The position numbers and the translations under genes are program-made. 64,000 nucleotides of DNA from Candidatus Limiplasma pullicola (GTDB lineage: Bacteria > Bacillota > Clostridia > Christensenellales > Aristaeellaceae). Under the pieces are notes generated by a model that saw nothing but the letters and a program-made list of their open reading frames with translations, was not told where the DNA came from and searched no databases. The stretch covers positions 20,618-84,617 of the forward strand of contig DVIV01000045.1 in assembly GCA_018710985.1 (NCBI GenBank). The letters are read 5' to 3'. Positions 18,786-26,523 of the stretch are shown here, piece by piece (position 1 is the stretch's first letter; every line of letters begins with the position of its first letter).

Positions 18786-19027
18786 AAAGGCCAAAGCCTT
18801 CCGCGGTACCACCCGCGTTGGACAGAATTGTCCCACTTTCAGCAGGGAACGCCATTGATCCCCCCGCGCTGTACCGGGCGCGCCCGTCCGCGCCTACTCG
18901 GACCCTTCGGCCCTTTGGGACGGATGCTCGGGGATGTTCTTCGCTTTCCCGGCCCTGCCGCCTTTCCAGCCCCGGCGGCTCTCTGCGAAGGCCTTGCGGG
19001 CAAGCTACTCTTCCCGTCATCGCCATG
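18753..19027 (-). ncRNA. T-box riboswitch leader of aspS-gatC-gatA-gatB, apparent Asn specifier
   Basis: The minus-strand leader carries the T-box antiterminator sequence GCGGGTGGTACCGCGGAAG (18798-18819 region), which pairs with the uncharged tRNA acceptor end. Upstream are stem I signatures: GATGACGGGAAGAGTA near the 5' end and AGAGAG/GGGCTGGAAAGG further on. On the 3' side of stem I the sequence GAAGAACATCC places an AAC codon followed by A at 18936-18938, where the specifier normally sits. An Asn specifier fits an operon that makes Asn-tRNA(Asn) by the indirect route. The specifier assignment is by eye and less certain than the T-box itself. Confidence 0.88.
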
Positions 19028-19033
19028 TGCGGA

Positions 19034-19062
19034 ATGATAGCAGGGATTCGCCGGGCTGTCAA
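19034..19062 (-). promoter_or_regulatory. Sigma-A promoter of the T-box/aspS operon
   Basis: TTGACA (19057-19062 on the complement), 17 bp, TATCAT (19034-19039). The predicted start near 19027 lies just upstream of the T-box stem I. Confidence 0.8.
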
Positions 19063-19128
19063 GGGGAAGCACAAAAAAAGTGCAGCCCGCATACCGCCCG
19101 TCACGGCAGCGTCTGAGCGCAAATAGCA

Positions 19129-19157
19129 GCGCCATGGACGAAAGCCGCCCATGGCGC
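19129..19157 (-). terminator. Hairpin after the GntR regulator gene
   Basis: Perfect 9-bp arms GCGCCATGG (19129-19137) and CCATGGCGC (19149-19157), 22 nt past the gntR stop. On the minus strand the tail is TGCTATTTG, so it is a weak terminator. The stretch 19063-19179 holds nothing else I can identify. Confidence 0.5.
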
Positions 19158-19179
19158 GTAATGAAATTTCAAATATCTA

Positions 19180-19866
19180 CTATTGTGCCTGTTTGAAATA
19201 TTCCGTGGGGTAATTGATGCGCAGCGCCGCCTCATCCACCTTGTAGCGGCTGAGATGGCGGTCCATCACCTGACGTGCGGCCACCTTATCGCGCGCGGCC
19301 AGCGCTTCAACGATGAGCGCATGATCATCCACAATCTTGTTGTTTTTTACCGTGGTCAGCGACATGTTGCGCACCCGGTCAAAATGGGCGGTGAAGCTGT
19401 TCATCATGCCGTAGGTCTGTTCCTTGCGGGCGATCCGGAACAGAAGGCTGTGAAACGCATTATCCAGCGCCCACAGGCGTTCCAGAGCCCCATCGGCCAG
19501 GTGGCGGCGCTGGAGCGCGATGTTCTCCTCCAGCATTGCCAGATCATCGTCCGTGACCACATCGCAGTCCAGCTCCACTACGGCGCCTTCCAGCACGCTG
19601 CGCATGAACCGCGCCTCCTCCACCAGATCGTAGTCGATCAAAGCGACGGCGCTGCCGCGCTGGGGATAGACGTCCACCAGCCGAACCTTGGACAGCTCCA
19701 TCAGCGCCTCCCGCACAGGGGTGCGTGACAGGCCCATCTGCGCGGCCAGCTCGTTTTCACTGACCATGCTGCCAGGTTTCAGCTCCAGATGGATGATGTT
19801 ATCCTTCAGATTGCGCAGGGCGTACTCCCGCCCTGTTTCGCGCATACGCCGCGCCAGAAGCCTCAC
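19180..19866 (-). CDS. GntR-family (FadR/FCD) transcriptional regulator of the uxu operon
   Basis: A 228-residue regulator. The winged helix includes GSMVSENELAAQMGLSRTPVREALMEL, normal for GntR. The C-terminal FCD ligand-binding domain has the metal-site pattern: D and H in LDNAFHSLLFRIA and H in DDHALIVEALAARDKVAARQVMDRHL. It starts with GTG 19866, set by AAGGAGG 8 nt upstream. It is the third gene after uxuA-uxuB and most likely controls them through the operator at 22775-22786, with a hexuronate intermediate as inducer (inferred). Confidence 0.88.
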   Translation of the reverse strand: MRLLARRMRETGREYALRNLKDNIIHLELKPGSMVSENELAAQMGLSRTPVREALMELSKVRLVDVYPQRGSAVALIDYDLVEEARFMRSVLEGAVVELDCDVVTDDDLAMLEENIALQRRHLADGALERLWALDNAFHSLLFRIARKEQTYGMMNSFTAHFDRVRNMSLTTVKNNKIVDDHALIVEALAARDKVAARQVMDRHLSRYKVDEAALRINYPTEYFKQAQ

Positions 19867-19879
19867 GCTTTTCCCCTCC

Positions 19880-21493
19880 TTATTGCAGTTCCTTTTTCAG
19901 GGTCGCGCGCACCGCGCCCGGGCCGGCCAGCATTTCGGAAAGCATTCTCTCCACCTTGTCCGCCAGTCCGGCCTCATAGAGGTTCACTCCAAAGAGCACC
20001 TCGTTTTCCAGAATCGGCCCGATCGCGCCCTGCACGCTCTGAGGCTGTCCCAGCTTTACAGCAGCCATCGCCTGCGTGAGCTGCCCAAGCATGGGGTCGG
20101 GACTGACTGCCATGTCGCGGCCCTCATCATCCACGCCAAGCAGGTAGCGCAGCCATCCGGCCAGCGCCAGCGGAATGGCCGTGAGCGAGGCGGGGTCCAG
20201 CGTGGGGGAGGCCATGTAGCTCTTGAGCGTCTCGCCAAAGCGCACGGGGATTTTCTGGCTGGTATCCGTAGCGATTCGCTGCGGAGTATCCGGGATAAAC
20301 GGATTGGGCAGGCGCTGGGTCACGACCTCATCAATGAATGCACGGGGGCTGAGAATCCCCGGATCGGTCACCACGGGCAGGCCCTCGGTGTAGCCGATGC
20401 GCCTGACCAGTTCCACCAGCTCCGGATCGCCCATTTCGGCGGCGATGCTCTCATAGCCCAGCAGGCAGCCGTACACCGCAAGCGCCGTGTGCAGGGGATT
20501 CAGGCAGGTGGTCACTTTCATCCGCTCGGTCATGTTGACGGTATCGCGGTCGGTCATGTATACGCCGGCCTGCTCCAGCGGCGGCCGTCCGTTGGGGAAA
20601 CGGTCCTCCACCACCAGATACTGCGGCACCTCGGCATTGACAAAGGGCGCGATATAGGTATGGCGTCCGGTGATGACGGGAGCCATACCCTCCACTCCCA
20701 GCGTTTCCAGCTGCTTTTGGATGATCTCAGAGGGACGCGGAGTGATCTTGTCGATCATGCTCCAGGGGAAGCTGACCTTCTGCTCGTCGGACATCCAGTC
20801 CACATAGGCGGCAGGCACGAGGCCGTTGTCCCGCCATCCGGCGGCGATTTCCAGCACACTCTGGCGCAGCTTTTCACCGTTGTGACTGCAATTGTCCATG
20901 CTGACCAGGGCGATGGGACAGGCGCCCGCCTCAAAGCGCACCAGCATCATGGCAGCAACCACGCTCATGGCATGCCGCGCCTGCTCCGGGCCATTTTTCA
21001 GGTCCTGAGCCACCACGGGCAGCAGCTGACCCTTCATGTCACGAAGGCCATAGCCTTTTTCGGTGATGGTGAAGCTGGCCATCTGCAGGGACGGGCTTTC
21101 AAAGACCGCTTTCAGGGCCTTCCAGTCGCGCGCGTTGGTGCAATCGGCCTTCAGTCCGTTGGCGATGGAGGCGATGACCTCCTTCTGCGTTTCGCCGTCC
21201 GGCCTGAGGCTGACCATGAGCGTCATGGAATCGTGCGGCGTATAGATCTGATCGATGATATCGTAGTCAAAGGTCTCCGCGGCCACGATGCCGCTCTGCT
21301 GCAACCCCTTGTTCAAAAGCCGCTGCTGCAGCCCGGCGATAAAACCGCGGAAGATGTTTCCCGCGCCAAAGTGCACCCAAACGGGGTTGTCGCCGGTGTG
21401 CATGCACATAGCAGGCCAGTCAAAAGCGGGAAGCGCGATGCCGGCCTGCTGCCACGCCTTCGCGTCGCGAATGCCCTGATAGGTAAGTTTCAT
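19880..21493 (-). CDS. uxuB: Fructuronate reductase / mannitol dehydrogenase family (UxuB)
   Basis: A 537-residue polyol dehydrogenase. The N-terminal Rossmann motif VHFGAGNIFRGFI binds NAD(H), and the C-terminal domain has the CLNPLHTALA lysine/asparagine region of the mannitol dehydrogenase family. In the hexuronate pathway it reduces D-fructuronate to D-mannonate, the substrate of UxuA next door. Start is ATG 21493; TTG 21499 lies closer to AAGGAGG and is an alternative. A hairpin separates it from uxuA and only 13 nt separate it from gntR. Confidence 0.88.
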   Translation of the reverse strand: MKLTYQGIRDAKAWQQAGIALPAFDWPAMCMHTGDNPVWVHFGAGNIFRGFIAGLQQRLLNKGLQQSGIVAAETFDYDIIDQIYTPHDSMTLMVSLRPDGETQKEVIASIANGLKADCTNARDWKALKAVFESPSLQMASFTITEKGYGLRDMKGQLLPVVAQDLKNGPEQARHAMSVVAAMMLVRFEAGACPIALVSMDNCSHNGEKLRQSVLEIAAGWRDNGLVPAAYVDWMSDEQKVSFPWSMIDKITPRPSEIIQKQLETLGVEGMAPVITGRHTYIAPFVNAEVPQYLVVEDRFPNGRPPLEQAGVYMTDRDTVNMTERMKVTTCLNPLHTALAVYGCLLGYESIAAEMGDPELVELVRRIGYTEGLPVVTDPGILSPRAFIDEVVTQRLPNPFIPDTPQRIATDTSQKIPVRFGETLKSYMASPTLDPASLTAIPLALAGWLRYLLGVDDEGRDMAVSPDPMLGQLTQAMAAVKLGQPQSVQGAIGPILENEVLFGVNLYEAGLADKVERMLSEMLAGPGAVRATLKKELQ

Positions 21494-21533
21494 GGTCAAT
21501 CAGACCTCCTTTTGGGGGGACCCGGCGCGGCCT

Positions 21534-21562
21534 GCCGCCCGCCCTTGCGGGAGCGGGCGGCG
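21534..21562 (-). repeat. Intercistronic hairpin between uxuA and uxuB
   Basis: CCGCCCGC and GCGGGCGG arms around a 10-nt loop, without a T-tract. It may stabilise the uxuA message or reduce downstream expression rather than terminate. Confidence 0.5.
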
Positions 21563-21571
21563 CGCCGCGGG

Positions 21572-22639
21572 TCACTGCTTTTCGATGGCCTCCCAGAGGC
21601 CGTTGAGGTAGGCGGCGCCCAGCGCGCGGTCATACAGGCCGTAGCCGGGGCGGCCCTGCTCGTCCCAGATCATGCGGCCATGATCAGGACGCACATAGGT
21701 ATCGGGACAGGTGTCGTGGATGGCCTTCATAATGGCGTACATATCCAGATCGCCGGTAGAGGACAGGTGTGCCGCCTCGCGGAAATGATGGTGCCCAAGG
21801 TACTTGACATTGCGCACGTGCATGGCGCCGATGCGGTTCATTTCGCCGAAATGACGGATGACCGCGGGCACGTCGTTCTCCGGGTTGGAGCCCAGCGAAC
21901 CAGTGCACAGACAGACGGTGTTGGCCGGGCTGTCGTGCAGCTTGATGATCTTGTCATAGTCATCCTGGCTGTGGGCGATGCGTGGCAGGCCGAAGATGGG
22001 CCATGCGGGGTCGTCCGGGTGGCAGGCCATGCGCACGCCTACCTCCTCGCACACGGGAATCACCGCATCCAGAAAATACTTGTAATTCTCGCGCAGGTTA
22101 TCAGGCGTCATGCCCTCGTACTGCTTCAGCGTCGTTTCCAGCAGCGCCAGACGCTCCGGCTCCCAGCCGGGCAGCGTGAAGCCATGGCTGTCCTCGGCGG
22201 TCTTGCGCACGATTTCCAGAGGACCCATCTGGCCCAGGTCCTTTTCGTCAAAGTACAGGCTGTTGGAGCCGTCCTCCGGAATCACGCGCGCCAGGTCGGT
22301 GCGCAGCCAGTCAAACACCGGCATGAAGTTGTACACGATCACCTTGATGCCATGGCGGGCGAGGTTTCGGATGGTGTCGATGTAGTTCTGGATGTACTTG
22401 TCACGCGTGGGCAGGCCGATCTTGATATCCTCATGGACGTTTACACTCTCGATGACTTCCAGCTCAAGCCCGGCTGCGTGAACCTCATCCACCAGCTCCT
22501 TGATTTCCTCCTCTTCCCATACCACGCCGGCAGGCCGGTCCAAAAGGCCCATCAGGCCCGTCATGCCGGGGATCTGCCGGATGTATTTCAGCGGAATGGG
22601 ATCTGCCTTGCTTCCATACCAGCGAAAGGTCATTTTCAT
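21572..22639 (-). CDS. uxuA: Mannonate dehydratase
   Basis: A 355-residue TIM-barrel enzyme of the UxuA family, converting D-mannonate to 2-keto-3-deoxy-D-gluconate with a divalent metal. The start MKMTFRWYG, the segment [41 protein letters not shown] and [11 protein letters not shown] are all characteristic. Length is close to Bacillus and Thermotoga homologues. It is the first gene of uxuA-uxuB-gntR; no KDG kinase or aldolase is in the window, so those steps must be encoded elsewhere. Confidence 0.95.
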   Translation of the reverse strand: MKMTFRWYGSKADPIPLKYIRQIPGMTGLMGLLDRPAGVVWEEEEIKELVDEVHAAGLELEVIESVNVHEDIKIGLPTRDKYIQNYIDTIRNLARHGIKVIVYNFMPVFDWLRTDLARVIPEDGSNSLYFDEKDLGQMGPLEIVRKTAEDSHGFTLPGWEPERLALLETTLKQYEGMTPDNLRENYKYFLDAVIPVCEEVGVRMACHPDDPAWPIFGLPRIAHSQDDYDKIIKLHDSPANTVCLCTGSLGSNPENDVPAVIRHFGEMNRIGAMHVRNVKYLGHHHFREAAHLSSTGDLDMYAIMKAIHDTCPDTYVRPDHGRMIWDEQGRPGYGLYDRALGAAYLNGLWEAIEKQ

Positions 22640-22774
22640 GGCTTATTCTCCTTAACCTGAATCAAACCGCATACTGATTGCAAACAGGTTTTCCTTATCT
22701 TCCCCGCGGATTTGCCATCCGCAGAAGGGCCGCTCCATACTGCCATCTTAGCATTTTCTTCTCTGATGTGTCCA

Positions 22775-22786
22775 CTAGTATACCAG
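22775..22786. promoter_or_regulatory. Putative UxuR/ExuR-type GntR operator overlapping the uxuA -10
   Basis: CTAGTATACCAG is a near-palindrome around GTATAC and resembles the ExuR/UxuR consensus TTGGTATACCAA. Read on the minus strand it contains TATACT, the best -10 candidate for uxuA, so binding would block RNA polymerase. The rest of the 22640-22922 intergenic region carries no gene I can support. Confidence 0.55.
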
Positions 22787-22922
22787 CTAAAGAATAATGA
22801 ATATAATTATCCAAAACCAACAATCTTCTTGTTCCGCTATTCTGTGGGCACTCCCCCCCGGGACCAGAACGCAAGCTTTCCTCATTCCTAGCCAAATGAA
22901 TTTTTCCCGATGCACTGCCGTA

Positions 22923-22951
22923 TTGACAAATAAGCAACTGTTGGTTATATT
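22923..22951 (+). promoter_or_regulatory. Sigma-A promoter of psuK-psuG
   Basis: TTGACA (22923-22928), 17 bp, TATATT (22946-22951). Leader of ~23 nt contains GAGGTG as SD. Confidence 0.8.
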
Positions 22952-22980
22952 GAAGATATGCTTATGAATCGAGGTGCCAC

Positions 22981-24063
22981 ATGACCCGACGCGAACAGGA
23001 AATCCTGGCATGGATTCGTGAAAATCCGCTGATCTCCCAGCAGGAGCTGGCGCAGCGGGCTGGCATTACGCGCTCTTCGGTAGCCGTCCACATTTCCAAC
23101 CTGATGCGCAAGGGGCTGATCCGCGGGCGCGGCTATTTGCTGGGCGAGGGGGCTTACGTGGCGGTGGTAGGTGCGGTAAACGTGGATATCGGCGGCACGC
23201 CGGACAGCACGCTGATACCGGCGGACAGCAACCCCGGCCGCGTGACCGTCACGCTGGGCGGGGTGGGCCGCAACATTGCGGAAAACCTGTGCCGCATGGG
23301 AAAGCATGTGCTGATGGTAACCGCCATGGGCGAGGACGCTCACGCCCAGCAGATTCAGCAGAGCTGCCGCGAGCTGGGCATTGATCTCAGCCACAGTCTG
23401 ACGGTGCCCAACGCACGCACCTCCACCTATCTGTGCCTCAACGACGCGGATGGCGAAATCGTGGGTGCGGTAAGCGACATGGCCATCTATGACGCGCTCA
23501 CCCCCGCCTATCTTTCCACGCAGCTGGAGGCGCTCAACCGGGCGGCGCTGGTGGTGGTAGACGCCAATCTTCCCTCCGAGAGCCTGGCCTTCCTGGCTGC
23601 GAACCTGAAGCCGCCCCTGTTTGCCGATCCCGTTTCGGTGAAAAAAGCGGGCCGCCTGCGTCCCATCCTCGCGCGCCTGACCGCCATGAAGCCCAACCGG
23701 CCGGAAGCCAGCCTGCTGACCGGGGTGGACATCCACAGCGACGGCGATCTGCCAAAGGCAGCGGAGGCTTTCTTCGCCCTGGGGCTGAAGAACGTGTTCA
23801 TCTCGCTGGGCGCCGAGGGCGTCTATTACGACGACGGACGCGAGCGCGGCATCCTGCCATGCTTCGAAAGCCCCGTCATCAACACCACGGGCTGTGGCGA
23901 CGCCTTCCTGGCCGCCGCCGCCTGCGCCTGGCAGGAAGGCTGCTCGCTGCGGGAAATGGCGCTGCACGGCCTGGCAGCGTCCTCCATCTGCGCCCGCGCA
24001 GACAGCGCCGTCAGTCCGCTCATCACTCCCGATGCCATTGCAAGTATCGTCCAAAACGCATAA
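22981..24063 (+). CDS. psuK: HTH-PfkB pseudouridine kinase
   Basis: A 360-residue protein with an N-terminal winged helix-turn-helix (residues ~1-55, SQQELAQRAGITRSSVAVHISNL) fused to a PfkB/ribokinase domain. The kinase part has AVVGAVNVDIGG at its start, TLGGVGRNIAENL, and the catalytic anion-hole motif NTTGCGDAFLAA near the C-terminus. This architecture occurs in PsuK-type (YeiI/YeiC-like) kinases, which phosphorylate pseudouridine to PsiMP. The next gene, PsuG, cleaves PsiMP, which supports the substrate. The HTH suggests it may also act as a regulator. Confidence 0.88.
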   Translation: MTRREQEILAWIRENPLISQQELAQRAGITRSSVAVHISNLMRKGLIRGRGYLLGEGAYVAVVGAVNVDIGGTPDSTLIPADSNPGRVTVTLGGVGRNIAENLCRMGKHVLMVTAMGEDAHAQQIQQSCRELGIDLSHSLTVPNARTSTYLCLNDADGEIVGAVSDMAIYDALTPAYLSTQLEALNRAALVVVDANLPSESLAFLAANLKPPLFADPVSVKKAGRLRPILARLTAMKPNRPEASLLTGVDIHSDGDLPKAAEAFFALGLKNVFISLGAEGVYYDDGRERGILPCFESPVINTTGCGDAFLAAAACAWQEGCSLREMALHGLAASSICARADSAVSPLITPDAIASIVQNA

Positions 24064-24079
24064 CAAGGAGGAACCAAGC

Positions 24080-25000
24080 ATGAACCTTGACAGGTATCTC
24101 AATGTATCGCCAGAGGTAAAGGCCGCCATCGCCGCGGGCAAACCGGTTGTCGCGCTGGAATCCACCATCATCTCGCACGGCATGCCCTATCCGCAGAATG
24201 TGGAAACCGCTCTGAACGTGGAGCGCATCGTGCGGGAAAATGGCGCGGTGCCCGCGACCATCGCCATCATCCAGGGCAAAATCACCGTCGGCTGCACCCA
24301 TGAGCAGATCGAGCACCTGGGCAAAAAGGGTCTGGCGGTAACCAAAGCCAGCCGCCGTGATCTTCCGGTGCTGCTGTCCCGCGGCGAGGACGGCGCCACC
24401 ACGGTGACCACCACCATGATCGGCGCGGCATTGGCGGGTATCCGTGTCTTTGCCACGGGCGGCGTGGGCGGCGTGCACCGCGGCGCGGAAACCACCATGG
24501 ACATCTCCGCCGACCTGGAGGAGCTGGCGCAAACCCAGGTGCTGGTGGTGTGTGCCGGGGCCAAGAGCATTCTGGATCTTGGGCTGACGCTGGAGTATCT
24601 GGAAACCAAGGGCGTACCGGTCATCGGCTACCGTACCAAGGAGCTGCCCGCCTTCTACACCACGCATTCCGGCTTTCAGGTGGATTACCGGCTTGATACG
24701 CCCGGGGAGATCGCGGAAGCCTTCGCCGTCAAGCTGGACCTGGATCTGCCGGGCGGCATGCTGGTAACCAACCCCATTCCCGACGAATACGCCATGGACC
24801 TGGATTATATCAACCGCAACATCGACGCCGCCATCGCCGAGGCCGAATCGCTGGGCATCCACGGCAAGGAAACCACGCCCTTTCTGCTGGACAAGATTCA
24901 GAAGCTCACCGGCGGCGACAGTCTCAAGGCCAATATCCAGCTGGTCTACAACAACGCGCGCCTGGGCGCGCAGATTGCCACGGAGCTGGCGGGGCGCTAA
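24080..25000 (+). CDS. psuG: Pseudouridine-5'-phosphate glycosidase
   Basis: A 306-residue PsuG that cleaves the C-C glycosidic bond of pseudouridine 5'-phosphate to uracil and ribose 5-phosphate. Family motifs: VVALESTIISHGMPYPQN, KASRRDLP, FATGGVGGVHRGAETTMD, and PAFYTTHSG. ATG 24080 lies 16 nt after the psuK stop with AAGGAGG at 24065-24071. Together psuK and psuG form a complete pseudouridine salvage pair, with a terminator straight after. No dedicated transporter is visible. Confidence 0.95.
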   Translation: MNLDRYLNVSPEVKAAIAAGKPVVALESTIISHGMPYPQNVETALNVERIVRENGAVPATIAIIQGKITVGCTHEQIEHLGKKGLAVTKASRRDLPVLLSRGEDGATTVTTTMIGAALAGIRVFATGGVGGVHRGAETTMDISADLEELAQTQVLVVCAGAKSILDLGLTLEYLETKGVPVIGYRTKELPAFYTTHSGFQVDYRLDTPGEIAEAFAVKLDLDLPGGMLVTNPIPDEYAMDLDYINRNIDAAIAEAESLGIHGKETTPFLLDKIQKLTGGDSLKANIQLVYNNARLGAQIATELAGR

Positions 25001-25024
25001 GCCCCTTTTCCCCGCAATCGAAAA

Positions 25025-25060
25025 CCCGGACGGCGATGCCGTCCGGGAGATTTTGTTTTG
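25025..25060 (+). terminator. Terminator after psuG
   Basis: CCCGGACGGC, GAT loop, GCCGTCCGGG (10-bp perfect stem) followed by AGATTTTGTTTTG, 25 nt after the psuG stop. Between it and 25170 I see nothing further. Confidence 0.85.
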
Positions 25061-25169
25061 GGAAATATGCACTTTTCCTGCCTGCTCGATCTGGAAAACC
25101 AACCGTCTATATCTACGGCCTTACGGCCGCTGGTAGGAAAATCCGATCCGGTGAAAAAATCACTCACAG

Positions 25170-25191
25170 GAAACCACCCATACGGTGGGAT
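25170..25191 (-). terminator. Weak terminator after the DUF1292 gene
   Basis: On the minus strand CCCACC-gtat-GGGTGG forms a short stem directly at the gene end, with a T-rich stretch about 20 nt later. Modest evidence. Confidence 0.4.
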
Positions 25192-25563
25192 TTACTCGTC
25201 GTCCAGTTCTTCGTCAGCCTCAAAGTCCGCTTGAACTACTTCGATAAGTTTCTCGAGCAGGTCTTCGTCTTCCACGGGAAGGAATTCCTCGATTTCCTCG
25301 CCGTCCTCTTCCGATTCGACAACCTTCATGATATAGAGATTGACGGCTTCCTCTTCCTCGTGGTGGTCGCAATGCTCGCATTCACAGTCGCATTCGCCAT
25401 CATGAGCTTCGCCCAGTACAACGTATTCTTCACCGTTGTAGAAGAAATAGCGCACGACTTCCAGCAGCACATTGTTTCCGTCCTCATCAACGCCTTCGAT
25501 GAGGTCCCTGGTTTCTTCTTCGGCGGCTCCTACGCCGCCCAACGGCTGATCGTCGCAGTACAA
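25192..25563 (-). CDS. DUF1292 (YrzB-like) protein with a Cys/His-rich insert
   Basis: A 123-residue acidic protein. The core DEDGNNVLLEVVRYFFYNGEEYVVL is typical of DUF1292, a small Bacillota family of unknown function. An unusual ECDCECEHCDHHEEEE segment (residues ~57-72) could bind metal. The tail is Glu/Asp-rich. No ATG or GTG is available in frame after the upstream stop; the best start is TTG 25563 with a GGGG-containing SD. A strong promoter lies at 25706-25734, which leaves a leader of about 135 nt. Confidence 0.75.
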   Translation of the reverse strand: MYCDDQPLGGVGAAEEETRDLIEGVDEDGNNVLLEVVRYFFYNGEEYVVLGEAHDGECDCECEHCDHHEEEEAVNLYIMKVVESEEDGEEIEEFLPVEDEDLLEKLIEVVQADFEADEELDDE

Positions 25564-25705
25564 CGGTATCGCCCCACTTTCTTTGCCTGTTTTCCATCGC
25601 CGCTCCGGGTCATTTCCAACGCCGTGTCATCACAGCCTGCGGCGGAACGCCGGCTAGCCGCGACGGGAGTGGCAATTCCCTTTCCTATCCTCTTGGTTCG
25701 ATCTT

Positions 25706-25734
25706 ATTATAACCCAAAGCATCCGCGGAAACAA
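25706..25734 (-). promoter_or_regulatory. Sigma-A promoter for the DUF1292 gene
   Basis: TTGTTT (25729-25734 on the complement), 17 bp, TATAAT (25706-25711), a perfect -10. The A+T-rich stretch continues to about 25795 and separates this gene from the next minus-strand gene. Confidence 0.65.
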
Positions 25735-25806
25735 GGCTTTTTGCGAAAATTTTGTGGTTGATTTTTGTAAACTTTTTTGATAAAATAAGAGTGTTGGGGC
25801 AGCCGG

Positions 25807-26019
25807 TCAGGGCTTGTCCTCTTTCTTTTGCAGCGGCTCCAGGCTGCCGTCCGGCCGCTTCAGGCGCACGCTTTGCAGCACGGCCTGCATGTTCTGGCGA
25901 AAGCCATCCAGGTATTCGCGGCGCAGCGCCTCGCGCTCCACCAGCTCCTCATGCGTCAGCTCCCGCTCGCGGCTCAGGCGCGTGAGCTCGCTGATGCGCT
26001 CGATCTTTTCATGTTCCAT
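25807..26019 (-). CDS. DUF896 (YnzC-like) protein
   Basis: A 70-residue protein with the DUF896 pattern: a helical hairpin KIERISELTRLSRERELTHEEL, then EREALRREYLDGFRQNMQ and a short basic tail. The family (Bacillus YnzC type) is small, widespread in Bacillota and of unsettled function; some members belong to SOS-linked operons. ATG 26019 follows AAAGGATGATAG. It is divergent from the GNAT gene, with only 29 bp between the two start codons. Confidence 0.85.
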   Translation of the reverse strand: MEHEKIERISELTRLSRERELTHEELVEREALRREYLDGFRQNMQAVLQSVRLKRPDGSLEPLQKKEDKP

Positions 26020-26048
26020 GCTATCATCCTTTCGGGAGGTAATCCGCC

Positions 26049-26507
26049 ATGGTACAGGGCAAGTGGTTTCCCACGGGCAGCGATCTTTCCCAGCCGCTCG
26101 CCATCCGGTGCGCCGTCTTCGGCCGCGGCCGCGATGCGCGGGACCACTGGGCACAGCAGGTAGCGGTCTATGCGGGGGAGGAGCCCGTAGGCAGCGCCCG
26201 CCTGTGGTGGCAGGACGGCGCGTTCTGGCTGGGTGACGTAGGCGTGCTGCCCGGGCACCGGGGCATGGGCTACGGCGATCTGCTGGTGCGTCTGCTCCTG
26301 TTCAAGGCCCTCACCCATGGCGCGCGCCTCCTCCGTCTGGAGGCTTCCGCGGAGGCGGCTCCCTTTTTTGCCCGTTACGGCTTCTGTGAGGAAAGCCGCC
26401 GCGACGGGCAGGCCGTCATGAGCCTCGCCGCCCACGACGTGCATCTGGACCAGTGCGGCGGCAACTGCGCCGGCTGTGACCTCTGTCCGCCGGATGCCGC
26501 CCGCTGA
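26049..26507 (+). CDS. GNAT acetyltransferase with C-terminal cysteine cluster
   Basis: A 152-residue protein. The GNAT fold is clear: GSARLWWQDGAFWLGDVGVLPGHRGMG contains the R/QxxGxG acetyl-CoA loop (residues ~55-80), then LLRLEASAEAAPFFARYGF. The last ~17 residues, QCGGNCAGCDLC, add four cysteines spaced to bind a metal or to make disulfides. That tail is not part of the normal GNAT core. GGGAGG precedes the ATG. A hairpin terminator follows the stop. Acceptor unknown. Confidence 0.8.
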   Translation: MVQGKWFPTGSDLSQPLAIRCAVFGRGRDARDHWAQQVAVYAGEEPVGSARLWWQDGAFWLGDVGVLPGHRGMGYGDLLVRLLLFKALTHGARLLRLEASAEAAPFFARYGFCEESRRDGQAVMSLAAHDVHLDQCGGNCAGCDLCPPDAAR

Positions 26508-26523
26508 GCGTTTCCCGCCCCCT

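Noticed and set aside
19688..22660. A 990-codon plus-strand open frame opposite uxuA, uxuB and gntR
   Set aside because: It is antisense to clearly homologous genes, Arg/His/Gln-rich, and has no SD. G+C-rich codon use creates long antisense frames throughout this window, for example 6175-8847, 16547-19126 and 26476-29412.
22695..23011. Small minus-strand frames between uxuA and psuK
   Set aside because: The region is a divergent promoter region with an operator; no SD or recognisable protein.
25060..25190. Riboswitch or small RNA between psuG and the DUF1292 gene
   Set aside because: Only short imperfect pairings (GGCC, CCACC/GGTGG) are visible; no known aptamer signature.
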